Source: Phragmites australis
Lineage: Eukaryota; Streptophyta; Magnoliopsida; Poales; Poaceae
NCBI RefSeq assembly: GCF_958298935.1
Contig: NC_084942.1
Location: 9,493,501 to 9,557,500 of the forward strand
Direction of reading: 5' to 3'
Length of the DNA: 64,000 bases
The position numbers and the translations under genes are program-made. Below the pieces are notes generated by a model. It worked only from the letters and a program-made list of their open reading frames with translations. It did not search any database and was not told the origin of the DNA. Of the stretch, positions 33,862-44,832 are shown one piece after another (within the stretch, counting starts at the first letter, position 1; every line of letters starts with the position of its first letter).

Positions 33862-36800
33862 TGTAACATCCTGAGTTTAAGCATGCCAATTAATTACAAA
33901 ATTTTCTCCAAATTAAAACTTTTTAGGATTAATTAAGCTAGCTAAGGGTTGAGAAAATAGGTATGTGGATGTATATATACCAGTATAAACATACATTCAT
34001 ATTTATGAGTGGTGCTAAGTTGCATAAGTATTTCAAGATGCACTAGAATCTATTTCAAAGTAGTCTATGCATTAAGTAGGTTCATATGCTTTAGTTTGAG
34101 ATTTCTATGGTTCTTTGTGTGAAGGTTTAAAATTGAATGACTCTCAATTTCAAATCTACTCTTAGATTCTATTCAGCTCCAATCCAATTTGAGTTCAAAT
34201 CCTTTGTTGCAAGTCATCCTAGAAAGTCTCGATATCCAAGTTCAGATATTCCAAATGAAGTTGAATTTAAACTTAATTCTTATTCCATTTCTTTCTTTTT
34301 CCTCTTCTCGGGCCGATTTCCCCTCCCTTCTCTCTTTCTCGGCCCAGCAGCTGGCCTTTTTATTTTCCCTTTCTTCCTCCCGCGCAGCCCAGCCTGGCGG
34401 CCCACCAAGCCGTCCCCTCTCTCCTGCGCGCTGCGGCCGGCCCGCAGCCACGCTGAGCGGCGCAGCTCGCTCACCCGCGTCCCACGCGCTGCTCAGTCGT
34501 CCACGTACCACGCATAGCCAATCCAGCGCCCGCGCCTCTCTCCTTTCTCCTCCCTCCAGTGCGCGTGCTCGTTGCTGGCCACCGTTTCTCCTCTCCGGGA
34601 AATATCCCACACGCCCCGACCAACCTCCACTATTTTCCTCTCTCTCTTCTCTCTCACGCGCACTCTCTCTCCTCCCATGCCCTACAAGCGCGACTTCCAC
34701 ACCCACGCCCATGCTTTGCCGGCACAGGCAGCCCATACCCCACGCCGCTGACATCTCATGATGCCAGCATGCTATGCCATCTCTCTCTCCATCCCTCTTC
34801 CCTCTATAAATAGAGCCTGACCTCTACCGCCCTCTCTTTCTCCATCTCGCCTCACCCCACGCTCTCGCTGTCGCCATCGCCACCGCCATTGCTCGCTACC
34901 GTAGCTCGCCACTGCCGATCCATCGACCACATGCTGCCAAGGCGCTTCAGGACCTTGCTGCCATCCTTGTGCTGCCATCCAATCGTTGGAAGCCTGGTAG
35001 GAGCCTGCCCGAGCCGGTAGCCGAGCAGTGCCGCCATCGCCTCTTTGACAAATCGCCGGCCGCCGCCCCGCCCATCACCATTCCTACGCTCGGTGAGCCT
35101 CCCAGTTCCCTCTCGCATCCGCATAGATAGCATGTAGGCATTCCCTGGGCTCCCTCTTAGCTTGTTGCCGCACACGACCGTGTTTTGGTCTCCGCCGCCG
35201 TAGCTGTGCTTGTCGTCGGCATGATTCTGCCCTATGTTGTGACCCGACCATCGTGCCGTGATGCTAGGAGGCACCAAGCCTCTTTTCTTTGTAGGTTGGC
35301 CCTTCCACGTGCAGGGGAGGTGCTTGCCATCTTTCCCCGTGCCGTTGCCCCACTCCGGCTGTGATATGGCACCGTTCTCATCATCTGCTGCCGTCGATGA
35401 GCTCCCCGTCGAGTCCGCCGTACCAAGTAGTAGGCTAGCATGAACTCGTCCTCGTGAAACCCTGATCGGAGCACTTCTCCGGTGAGCTTCCCACCGCGCG
35501 CCACTATTGATTCCTCGCCACCGGCCAATTCTTCCCTCCCCTCCGCCGCTCACCAAGCGCCAGCACGTGCGCACTTGAATTGACCTCGGGCTGTGGCTCA
35601 GCTTGGTCAATTGGGCCGTGGCTCGGCCTAGTGGCTGGCTGGCTTGTCAGGCCAGCCCGGCTGCCAAAGGCCATATGCCGTGGGTCGGCCCAACTTCCTT
35701 AGCCCATTAGCCACCAGCCCAAGACCCGAGTGGGCTAGTACTGTACGGCCTAGTACTATGTATCCAAGCTCGGCCTAGGCCCATCTAGGCCCGGATCCGG
35801 CCCATCTAAGCCCATTCATCTCAAATCCGTACATTCATGTGGGTCCCACCGATCACTATTCCTATGAGGCCAGATTAGTGTTCAGTGGGTCCCACCCTTG
35901 GGCCCCACCTATGAATAGTGCCATTTTGTAATTTTTCGATTTAATTTTTGATTGAATCTTCCGGGAGTCACAACTTCTCCGTTCGGGCTCCAATTTCGGC
36001 GATTCTTTCACCAAAATTCATCTAAAATCAAGATATACTCATTTTCCATATTGTGATGTCCATTAGAACTTATCTGGCTTTCCATTTGGTGTTAATTGAA
36101 TCTCCTTTTGTATAGCCATTATTGATCGTAGTCGCAATTGTAGAGCAACCAGAGTTCTGCGAGTGCTGCGCAGGAAGCATCAGGAGCGAGGAGGACCTCG
36201 ATTATGATCAAGACTTCAAAGAAAACTTCAGAGAAGGCAAGTCCTATCTCCTTGATCATACTGAACCTATGTTTTCAAATAATATTCGTGATCAACTAAA
36301 ACTGGACTTATTATCGCATGTGCTATATATTACGCCTTTACGAACTACTTGCAATAGTTAATCCTATCAAACACATGCCATGTCGTGAATATTATCATAC
36401 ATAATACATATCACCCTAGGATTACCTGTCATTATCTATAATAACATCGGACGACGCCATGATATCTAGCATGCTTAGGAGTGAATGCTTCTCCTCGGAT
36501 ACATCACTTTTAAAAACACCTCTCCTCGGAGGTAAGATTTACTGTTAACTCATATACCATGAATCCTTGTTGGTTGTGAATTCCGTGGAGATTGTGAAAT
36601 CCTTGATGTCGCGTGGGATATGGAGGGTGATGTGTAAAAATGGGTGAAAACTGTTTTGGCGCGGACAAGTAGAGTGGTCCTTCAGGAAGAATGCTCTTGG
36701 GGGCTTGAGTTACCTGGTGGTATTCATGGCCAATGAAGATGCCTAGCCCGACTACTTAAGGACCGAGTTTTATGCTGTCATGCTTAGCCACCCACATGCA

Positions 36801-37797
36801 ACCACGTGCCCTGTATGGGCAGGACTTGAGTTTTCTTTCACCGGACTGAGTTGGGCATCATACTAGGAGGCTGAGAGCAACGAGTAGCCAAGAGTCCATC
36901 TGTCCCGCTGTTTGGAGATTTCAGGGATCGTCTTAGTCTTAAAAAGGGATGCTGGCCTTCAGAACATGCAGCTCTGGTACTTGGTGTGACTTGTGGAAAT
37001 GCTTGGCAGGAAAGGTGTTTGGAGAGTCTTGGTATGATTAGCTCCTCCGCTTGCAACGATTGGAGGCTGAGCATATCCCGTGTGTAAAGCTATACAACCT
37101 CTGCAGAGTGTAAATTTGTTCGAATAGCCATGCCCACGGTCATGGATGTGCGAATGCATGGTCACGCTTGAATAGACTCCGGGTGCGTGTGTCTTGATGA
37201 GTGAGTGTGTGGTACTAGAGGTACACCAAATGTGATAAAAGGGATTGCGGAGTGAGGCGTAGCCCCTCCCAGGACCAAGAAACCCCAGATACAGCTTGTT
37301 ATTGGTTTTTGAACTACTTCAAATATTTTGAAGTCAATCATAGTTGATACAATTGGATATCTGCATAAGTTGCTTTACGCTTAAATCTAAACCATAAAAC
37401 TTTATCCTTGAATAAACCCTTTATGCATCTATCAACCCCTTGAAGTAGTATAGGGCTTGCTGAGTATCTTCCGTACTCACTCTTGCTGTCATTCAGATGA
37501 AGAAGCCAATGCCAACTTCGCTGGAGGTGAAGCTGGAGACACGGAAGAGTAGTCTGAAGTCGCGTTCGCACCCTCGCTGCTTGTGGCTTGGGCTTTTGCT
37601 TCCGTTGTGTGTTTTGATGACCGCTAGGCCAGGCTTGTAATATTCGATTTGGATTGTAAGCCTTTTGTATCCAGAACCTTACTATTTACCTATGAAGTTT
37701 GACTGTGATACTACAACTATTATACTGTGCGTATCAGCTATGTTATCCAGGGACTGATACAGGAGACACAGGAGATCCCGGTAATGTGGGTCTTACA
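33862..37797 (+). repeat. Right LTR of Ty3-C, 3.9 kb, with TATA box
   Basis: It begins TGTAACATCCTGAG after a purine-rich AAGTGGGGTAGGT and ends GTCTTACA. A TATAAATA box at 34805-34812 lies about 940 bases in, within a CT-rich stretch, and is followed by a GC-rich region that is probably the transcribed R/U5 part. Long Arg/Pro/Ser-rich open frames at 34137-35610 on both strands reflect composition only. No inserted element was noticed. Confidence 0.88.
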
Positions 37798-38026
37798 ACC
37801 GTCAACCTCAAACTCGTTGGATACATAGAATAACGTGCTTGCTAAATATGTTACACAAATCTTCTATGTTACACAACTTCAAGGAAAAAGAAAGATTGTC
37901 GGTGTTGAGGATGTTGTCGACGAGGAAGACTAAAATCAATTTAACAAAATGCCTCCTTTCGGAGAGAATGTTGACCTGCCTTTCATTGATGACACTAAGA
38001 AACCTACCTACATGTCACGATCATAA
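37798..38026 (+). pseudogene. tnp2: C-terminal remnant of CACTA-2 tnp2
   Basis: Directly after the Ty3-C LTR, the sequence reads, across small indels, TVNLKLVGYIE, then LQGKRKIVGVEDVVDEED, MPPFGENVDLPFIDDT and a stop at 38024. It closely matches the tail of CACTA-3 tnp2 (49224-49420 on the minus strand). The rest of the gene is missing, so the Ty3-C/capture block replaced about 3 kb of it. Confidence 0.85.
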
Positions 38027-38475
38027 TAAAGCTATTATCGTTAAATGAAAGCAGCTTTAATTTAATAATTAATTCAGGCTTCGCTGTAGTTTGTATCAAG
38101 GACATGTATTAAGTAAGAATGTGCTTTAATTTATATTAAGTAAAAAGTTCACAGCTATCATTTATGCTTTAATTAGTACAAATAAAGCTAATGATAGTTA
38201 TAGGTCTAATTCGTATCTACTAAGAATATGCCTTAATTTCTATGAAGTAAAAAGCTTTAAATTTTATTAAAAATATACATTGCCTTATGTAACAAAGATG
38301 TACTACACAAACTATAAACCTAATATAAAATTAATTACCTAATATACAATAAATTAGTTCTTGCGAAATAATGATTAAGTACTACATAAATTATAGATAT
38401 AATATAAACCCTAATATACAATAAATTACATGCCTAGATATACAACAAAATGTTTTGTCAAAAAAAGGAAAACAA
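38027..38475. other. AT-rich spacer between the two genes of CACTA-2
   Basis: No coding is seen. The phrase TATGAAGTAAAAAGCT and TAATTTATATTAAGTAAAAAG recur, suggesting a decayed short duplication near 38100-38260. Confidence 0.5.
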
Positions 38476-38569
38476 TATCAGTGCCAGCTGTTGTCTATAG
38501 CCAGCACTGATACAACATCAGTCACGGCTGTAGGCCGCAGTCGGCATTGATACAGCACTGATACGGTTG
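38476..38569. repeat. Internal array of the CACTA-2 terminal motif
   Basis: About five degenerate copies of TATCAGTGCCGG and its complement stand between the tnp2 tail and the second gene. Examples are TATCAGTGCCAGCTG, CCAGCACTGATAC, CATCAGTCACGGCTG and CACTGATACGG. This is the same position as the internal array of CACTA-1. Confidence 0.8.
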
Positions 38570-40186
38570 TAGCCTCCTCCATTCATCTCCTGAAGTTGCC
38601 ACTAGTACCCGTCACATCTCCTCGACAGCTCCCCAATGCACCGCCTCGCCGATGGACTCCTCCACGCCTCCCTAACACGCCAACCTCCTCCCTGACAACA
38701 ATGCCAGCCTCCTCCTCCACGACGGCATCCTTTCTGGCGTCACGAGACCGAGCCCGGCCTCCTCATCCCAGAGCTCCACTCTAGCGACCGTGCCGGCCTC
38801 CTCCTCCCCGGCGCACCGAGCACCTCCTCCCTGGTGCCACAAGCCCGAGCCTGGCCTCCTCATCCCCGAGCTCTGATCCGACGACCGTGCCGACCTCCTC
38901 CTCGGTGCCCCTAGCACCTCCTCCCCAGCTCCACGAGCTCGAGCCCAACCTCATAGTCTCGCTCTTCCTTGTCACGCTCCTCTACATCTTCGCGATGAGT
39001 GCTCCACCGCCCGCCGTCTCCCTCCCCCGTGCGGTGACATTCGGGTGCACCTTCCTTCTTCTCTAGTGCTTATGTGGTTGTCGGCCATCGTGCCGTGCTG
39101 ATTGAGATGCTCCCGCCGGTGTGGTTGCCTGTGTGCTAAAGCTTGTTGTGTAAGAGTAATGTCAAGTAAAATCATTCGGCTGTTGTTCGATTCAATCCTG
39201 TTGTTGTTATGTCGAAGTATTTGGTCAAGTAGTTGTTTTCTCATGCCACTTGAGCACTTAAAAAAATCTAAAAAACATATGAGGAAGTCTGTGTGGTTAT
39301 CCCATATTTACAAAGGCTGTGTTGCTTGGTGATGCTGACAGTGGTTTGATTTTGCCCATATTGCCTATCTTGCCCTCTCTTTGTTATTGCCATTTGATTC
39401 TACTATTACATTACCCTTTTCATATGTGGTTATCCAATATTTACAAAGCCTAGAAAATTGATGAGGAAGCCTGTGTCGACCCATATGTTTCTTGTCATTC
39501 TCTTGCTTGTGCAATGATCCTGAAGCATAATTTTTCCTGCCTCATTATGAGTTTTTTGGTTTAGTAATGGCAAAAATTGATCAATTTTTTTATTGTAGTA
39601 GTTAAATTATTGATTTTCTTCTGTAAATGGAGATTCACAGGGTGGTCACTGCTTTAGTGTTTTGCAATTATTGTTTTCTTTAAGTATCTATTTGGTCAAA
39701 TTTTGTCAGTTGAGTGCAGTTTCTCATATGTGATTGTGCTAGTTGCAGGAAAAAAGGCGTAGCTTCTCAACTACAATTTTGTTCAAGTCCTGTTTCGGCG
39801 GAGAGTCATGTAGTAGACATAGAGAGTCCCAATGGGAGTTAGAAGTAGAAGCTGTTCTAATACTATGTTTTTGGCTTGTATATGTTTGTTCTCCTTTTGT
39901 GAACAACTTTGAAAATGAGAATGTGATGTAAGTACAACTAAAATTGAAAAAAAATTGTTGTAGCTTCAGTTAATTGATAGTTTGGTTGTGTTCTAGTACC
40001 AGTTAATAATTTGTCGGAAATTAAACATCATGATCAGCTCATGCCCATCTTCAGCCTAAGTAGTTACAATGTTGAACTTTAATGCTAGCACTTGTAAACT
40101 GCTTCCCTATGCTCACTATCTACCCTGATGTCACTGTGTAGATGATTGCTTAATGGAATTTGAATAGATGTAATTTTTATGTAGGA
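38570..40186 (+). other. Leader of the second CACTA-2 gene with tandem repeats, then likely intron
   Basis: The GC-rich part to about 39060 contains three imperfect units of about 95 bp, each starting GAGCCCGGCCTCCTC or similar (38750, 38847, 38941). After 39065 it becomes AT-rich and non-coding, ending TTTTTATGTAG|GAATGACACG, a plausible intron acceptor before the first coding ATG. Proline-rich frames here come from the CCTCC repeats. Confidence 0.5.
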
Positions 40187-43100
40187 ATGACACGTACAAA
40201 ATCAAGTCACCGCCTACGGATGTGCCCCCGATACAAGGCCCCTCCTCTGATCAGGATCCACCCTCGGATGATGCTTCGGAGCAAAGCGGTAGCTCGAGTG
40301 CATACCTCAACTTGAATCAACCTGACAATGATGCTCCAGAGGGTCCGACCACTGATGATGAGCTGGTGGGTCAGTCGTCCAAAGACCGAGGCGTGGCCGA
40401 GATCCCAGCAAGATGACTGAGGGACGTTTTATCATCACAGAGGTTGATTTAGCCAGTGAGCCCATAAAACCTTTATATGTACTCGGGCCGTTCAAGACAG
40501 CATGCAAGTATCTCATAAGGGACCAAGTCGCAATCACTTATAAAACTTGGAGAGGCAAACAAGGTGACAAGTGGGTGGTTCTCGATAGCATCAAAGAATT
40601 TATGCGGGGCAAGTTTTCGCAAAAGTTTGAGTACCTTGAAGGATGCAATATGGCCACAGTGAAGCATCAGACCATAGTCATAATGGACATAATTTTTAAG
40701 AATTTTAAGGGTAAATTGTACAGAGATTATCACTTGAAGGGTCAAATGCTAGACTGGGTGATTATCCGATGGTGAAAGGTTTTTGGAATGATTTTGTGAA
40801 GTACAAGGATTTGGAGGAAGCAACAAAGATAAGTGAAGTAAACAAGATCAACTCCAAGAAGAACTTATACCCTCACAGAACTGGCTTGCATGGGTACTTG
40901 AGGAAACTTGATGAGTGGGAGAAGATGGAAGAAGCCGTAACCAAAAGCGATGTCACACCTTTGATGGCTGAGTGGATTCCACAAGTGAAGAACTACTTGT
41001 ACAGGAGAGGGGTGACTGTTGCGACTAATGGAAGCTTATGCTTCAAAAGCGAACAACAGAAAGTCATGCAAAAGATTAGGGATGCATACGTCCAGTGTTC
41101 CCAGGGTTCTTTCCAGGAAGATAGGGAGAACGATGAGATAACCTTGGCACTGGGAAACAAGGAGCACACTGGTCGCACACGAGGCAAGGGTTTGAGGTCT
41201 TGGAAGGTCAAATTCGAACAAAATGCCGACACTTACAAGAAACAAAGAAAAGAAAATATGTTAGAAGTTATGGTCCTTTTAAAAGAAGAACTTGTAGAGG
41301 AGAGACGGATGACAGATGCTAAAATAGCAGTAGCTATTCAGCAAGCCAGGCATGAGTAGTTAGTCACCACAGATAATGCTTTGATAACGAGCCCTATTGG
41401 TCCTCAGAGCAGCTGCGCATCCACGGGCCTTCCAGGAGAAGCCTTAATCCATCACCCCATGGATGACATCATAGAAAGCACACTGTGCAAGATTGGCGTG
41501 CCCACCTTGGGTGTTCCCACCACGGTGTCTAGGGGGCTGGCTTAGCAATGGGTGGAAGGGACTCTCTTCAACGGCCGGCCAACACCATAGGGATATGCCA
41601 GGGTACACGTGGACAGTGTGATACATGCGTACCATGAAAGTAAGCTGGATTACCCTGGAGAGGTGGGGGGAAACGAGGCTCCCAAAAAACATAGGCCATT
41701 ACATCCTGTGGTCCAAGCGCAATATAGTGTTTGGTGAAGACACAAACAAGTCTGGGTCTAGTTCGGAGTTGTCGGACCCACAACCACCAAGAGGATCTCC
41801 AACTCCTCTGCTGTCACCTCCACACCCACCAAGAAGATTTCCAACCCCTCCGCCACCACCGCTTATCCCGCTTCAGAAGCCGGTAGCATCTGTACAATCT
41901 CAGAAGTCGATGTCATCTCAGAAATTGACTTCGTCACAACATCGAGCACCATCTAACAAGCAACAGGCAGCATCTAAGAAGCTGGCATATCCTGTTCCTT
42001 ATGATAAAACTGATGAGGAAATAAGAAGCGAAGTTAATGCTAGTGTCACTGCACACCTCAAACGTATTGAGCCTGAGAAGAGTGCTATCGATCCAGCAAC
42101 GGCCGCCAAGTTCCTCCAGAATTTGTCCAGACTTGTGGACCCACCACCAAAATCTAATTATGTGTGCATCATGGGTAAAAAACAGTTGAGAGTGGCGTCA
42201 TGTGAGAAGGTAAAAAAACAAAGAGGGCTAAAACAATAGGAAGAATTAGAAAGAAACTTTCTTCACGATGCTGGAATCACAAAAGAAGCACTTGATAATG
42301 AATCCAAGGTTGAAAAAGCAAAACTTAGATGACAATTTAAGCTTGGCGAACCACTGGTCGAGTCCCTATCGGAGCTAACAACCCAAATGTGGAGATTCCA
42401 TGCGTGGTACACGAAATAGTCGAAGGCCGGTAGAGAAATGTTCGCATTCAAATACAATCATAGAGATTTCCTCCACGAGGATGGTGAAGTCTGGATTCAT
42501 TTCGATGAAATGTATCAACTGTACCAGCAAGACGCCCTCGACGTTCAACTTATAAGTTTGTGGACTATATAAATGTCTTATATGTATAATTCACAGTATA
42601 TATTCTTGTATCATTGGACTAAATGTCTTAACTTCTTTTGTATGTAGAATAGAGGTACATACATGCAGTCAAAAGGGCATCACTGAAGTAGGATTCCTTG
42701 ACCCAATGAAAATAAACCAGACGATGGTAGCCACCAAGCCACAAGAAGCTAAGGACTATGCACTTGATTTTATTCTTACTTACCAATTAAAGAGATATGT
42801 ACTTTTACCTTACAACTTTGTCCACCATGTTTGTTCTACTCTTTTTTAGCATCACGACGTTAGGACTTAGGACTAATTACCTATGGTGACATATGTGAAG
42901 TTTTCATTGGGCTCTCTTTGTCATCCAGACTGACCTTAGCAGTATCGTCATCCTCGACGCGAGAAGAAATCCAGTAGACAAATACTAATTTGTCATATAC
43001 TTGCTACAAAGGTAAACTAATGATTTCGTTAATGCTTTAGTAAACTTTGAATTGATTGAATTTAAGTCTAGTTACGGTCAGTAATCACACATGTACAGTG

Positions 43101-43588
43101 TGTACGTGCGCTACGTCAAGAGAAATGGATGTCACTTTTCGTACCGGAAGGAATGGAAAGTCATAACCAACTTTCCTTGTAGGATTTAGACACAGGGAAA
43201 AAAATTATGTGGCTACTATGTATGTGTCTTCATGCATGGATTCGCTGAAAACAATTATAGTAGCGTTACCAATGCTAAGGTAAGTGGTATATATATTGAT
43301 GATTAATTTTTAGTTCCTACTCGTGTTCAAATAGATTAATTTCTTTAATTCTGGTAATTGCAGGAACTTGAGTTGGAAGCAGGTATCCTCATACCACAGA
43401 GAATTATCGCACTTCAGGAACAACTCTATGGGTTTATCATTGACGAAGACATTCCAGAGTCCGGGTACCGTGTTTTCAAATGGTGTTGTTCGGATGCCGT
43501 CCCTTCACCTAGCCCGTGGAATTCGTTACTTGATTCTTCTCAAGGCAAAAAGCGTAGTTCAGGATCTTCAGTTAACAAGAAGAATTGA
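40187..43588 (+). pseudogene. Second CACTA-2 gene: Transposase_24 and Ulp1-like protein, degenerate
   Basis: A Ser/Asp-rich N-terminus (40222-40412) leads, after a frameshift, into TEGRFIITEVDLASEPIKP and the Transposase_24 region up to about 41360, with VNKINSKKNLYPHRTGLHGY and LALGNKEHTGRTRGKG. The YARVHVDS block and a proline/serine linker follow near 41600-41960, then the second half (RDFLHEDGEVWIHFDEMYQL). The donor after SLWTI reads AT where CACTA-3 has GT. The protease exons give FHWALFVIQTD (His), IVILDARRNP (Asp) and LCGYYVCVFMHGF (Cys, near 43205-43240), and the last exon, 43364-43588, ends QGKKRSSGSSVNKKN. It has many stops and frameshifts. Confidence 0.88.
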
Positions 43589-43864
43589 GTGACATCGCTT
43601 CTTACCCTTTTATTGCATACTTGTGTTAATTATGAACTTTTGTTGCAAACTTGTCTTAGTTATGAACTTTAATAAATGACATGTGAAAGAACATGGTTAT
43701 GTATGCATGAATGAGATGAGATGCAAATGAATTGTGTATGTATGTGAGATTACATGTGCTGAGATGATTATATGTGCATTTGACACTTGAATTCATGTTT
43801 ATCTTGCTGTATGTGATATTATTTGTGTTGTTGTCATCAACAGCTAAATTCTGTATAGGAGGGA

Positions 43865-44116
43865 GGGGCTATCAGTGCTGGCTCATGACAAAAAGCCAGC
43901 ATTGATAGTCTCCATATCAAATGCTGACTTGTCCCACAAACCAGCACTAATAGTCTGAGTATCAGTGCCGGTTCTTTTTTATGGACCGGTACTGATACTC
44001 ATTATCAGTGTCGGTTCATAAACCGGTACTGAAAGTCACAGACTATCAGTGCCGGTTCAAAAACCACCACTAATAGCATTTTTGAGCCAATACTAATGAC
44101 CCTTTCTATAGTAGTG
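43865..44116. repeat. Right end and subterminal repeats of CACTA-2
   Basis: There are alternating copies of TATCAGTGCCGGTTC and its complement, including GACCGGTACTGATAC and AAACCGGTACTGA. The array is followed by the inverted terminus TATAGTAGTG ending at 44116 and the target copy AAG. Confidence 0.9.
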
Positions 44117-44466
44117 AAGACATTTTGAGGATCGATTGGATGCACTACGGGCTTATCGATGAGCTCAGGGTCTATGTTTCAAGTGTGGTGAACAATGGAG
44201 CCCAAATCACCAATGCGTATCACAAGTATAAATACATGCATTTGTGGAATTGTTAGACTTACTACAAAGTTCGGGAGAGAAGGGTGGTGTGGTTTCAGAA
44301 ACAGATTCCGAGGAAGATACACTGATGACTATATCGAAAATAGCGGTCCATGGACCGTTAGACTTTGTGGGATGATTGAGGATAAAGAAGTGTTGATTCT
44401 AGTAGACTCGGGTAGTTCTTTACAATTTCATTATCGATCATCTAGCAGCTCAACTGAAGCACAAAC
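44117..44466 (+). pseudogene. Ty3-B gag zinc knuckle and protease start (second part)
   Basis: The sequence codes for DRLDALRAYR, a stop, then AQGLCFKCGEQWSPNHQC (a CX2CX4HX4C knuckle near 44180-44215). An acidic linker follows, then the protease active site VLILVDSGSS near 44390-44417. CACTA-3 cuts it at 44467, right after the AAC target copy. Confidence 0.85.
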
Positions 44467-44486
44467 TACTACTACACAATAAGTGA

Positions 44487-44645
44487 ACAGTGTCGGTTCC
44501 AAAACCTCATCAGTGTCGGTTCCAAAACCTCATCAGTGTCGGTTTGGACCCAACACTGATTACTCGGCACTGATAGTCCATGAAAATAAACCGGTATTGA
44601 TATGTGTACTATCAGTGCTGGTTTGTTTTACCAACCGACACTGAT
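44487..44645. repeat. Subterminal repeats at the low-coordinate end of CACTA-3
   Basis: CATCAGTGTCGGTTCCAAAACCT occurs twice in tandem, followed by inverted copies (CCAACACTGATTAC, AACCGGTATTGATA, CTATCAGTGCTGGTTTG and ACCGACACTGATAG). Confidence 0.9.
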
Positions 44646-44832
44646 AGATATTTCCCGCTATTTTCAAAATGTGACGGTTGCCGCTAATTCCGTGGTATTT
44701 TCAAATTTTGACAGTTGCTGGCAATAGTATACGGTATATTTATGGACACACACATATTAATTTAATTTACAAAATTTCGAGTTTTATCGCAGCATATATA
44801 CAAATGCACATATAAATTTCATTTCTAAAACA
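44646..44832. other. AT-rich 3' region of the second CACTA-3 gene
   Basis: No coding is seen. A near-duplicate phrase (ATATATACAAATGCACATATAAATTTCATTT and a shorter copy) is visible. It includes the expected 3' untranslated sequence of the minus-strand gene. Confidence 0.4.

Larger units (their letters stand above)
26461..37797 (+). mobile_element. Tekay-type chromovirus Ty3-C with very long LTRs
   Basis: The element has a truncated and internally deleted left LTR (26461-27753), a tRNA-Met primer site, an extra upstream frame (ORF0), gag, protease, reverse transcriptase, RNase H, integrase and a C-terminal chromodomain-like tail, then a 3936-bp right LTR. Long LTRs plus a chromodomain (FYRAQWSNHTEVEATWE) fit the Tekay/Del clade. 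All coding parts carry stops. The right end joins CACTA-2 tnp2 sequence directly at 37798; the left end joins the captured gene block, so the target duplication is lost. Confidence 0.9.
22050..44116 (+). mobile_element. CACTA-2 transposon, heavily invaded by other elements
   Basis: The left end reads CATTACAATAGAATAGATCATT; the complement of the right end reads CACTACTATAGAAAGGGTCATT. AAG flanks both ends (22047-22049 and 44117-44119), and the host Ty3-B gag continues across. Left subterminal motifs survive at about 22085-22140 (TATCAGTGCTAGTTC). From 22151 to 37797 the interior is replaced by an LTR element, captured gene pieces and Ty3-C; the original content resumes at 37798 inside the tnp2 C-terminus. 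Only a tnp2 tail and the second gene remain, on the plus strand. The left end has lost the perfect CACTA terminus (C to T at position 3). Confidence 0.82.

Noticed and set aside
34137..35610. Several long open frames within the Ty3-C right LTR
   Set aside because: They lie in a GC- and CT-rich LTR, overlap on both strands and show no domain.
1..37797. Possible endogenous pararetrovirus among the reverse-transcriptase sequences
   Set aside because: The Ty3-type reverse transcriptases are tied to integrase zinc fingers, LTRs, tRNA-Met primer sites or Ty3-type gag; no movement or coat protein of caulimovirids is seen.
38596..39060. Proline/serine-rich frames suggestive of a cell-wall protein
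   Set aside because: Produced by imperfect CCTCC-rich tandem units in the CACTA-2 leader, not conserved as protein.
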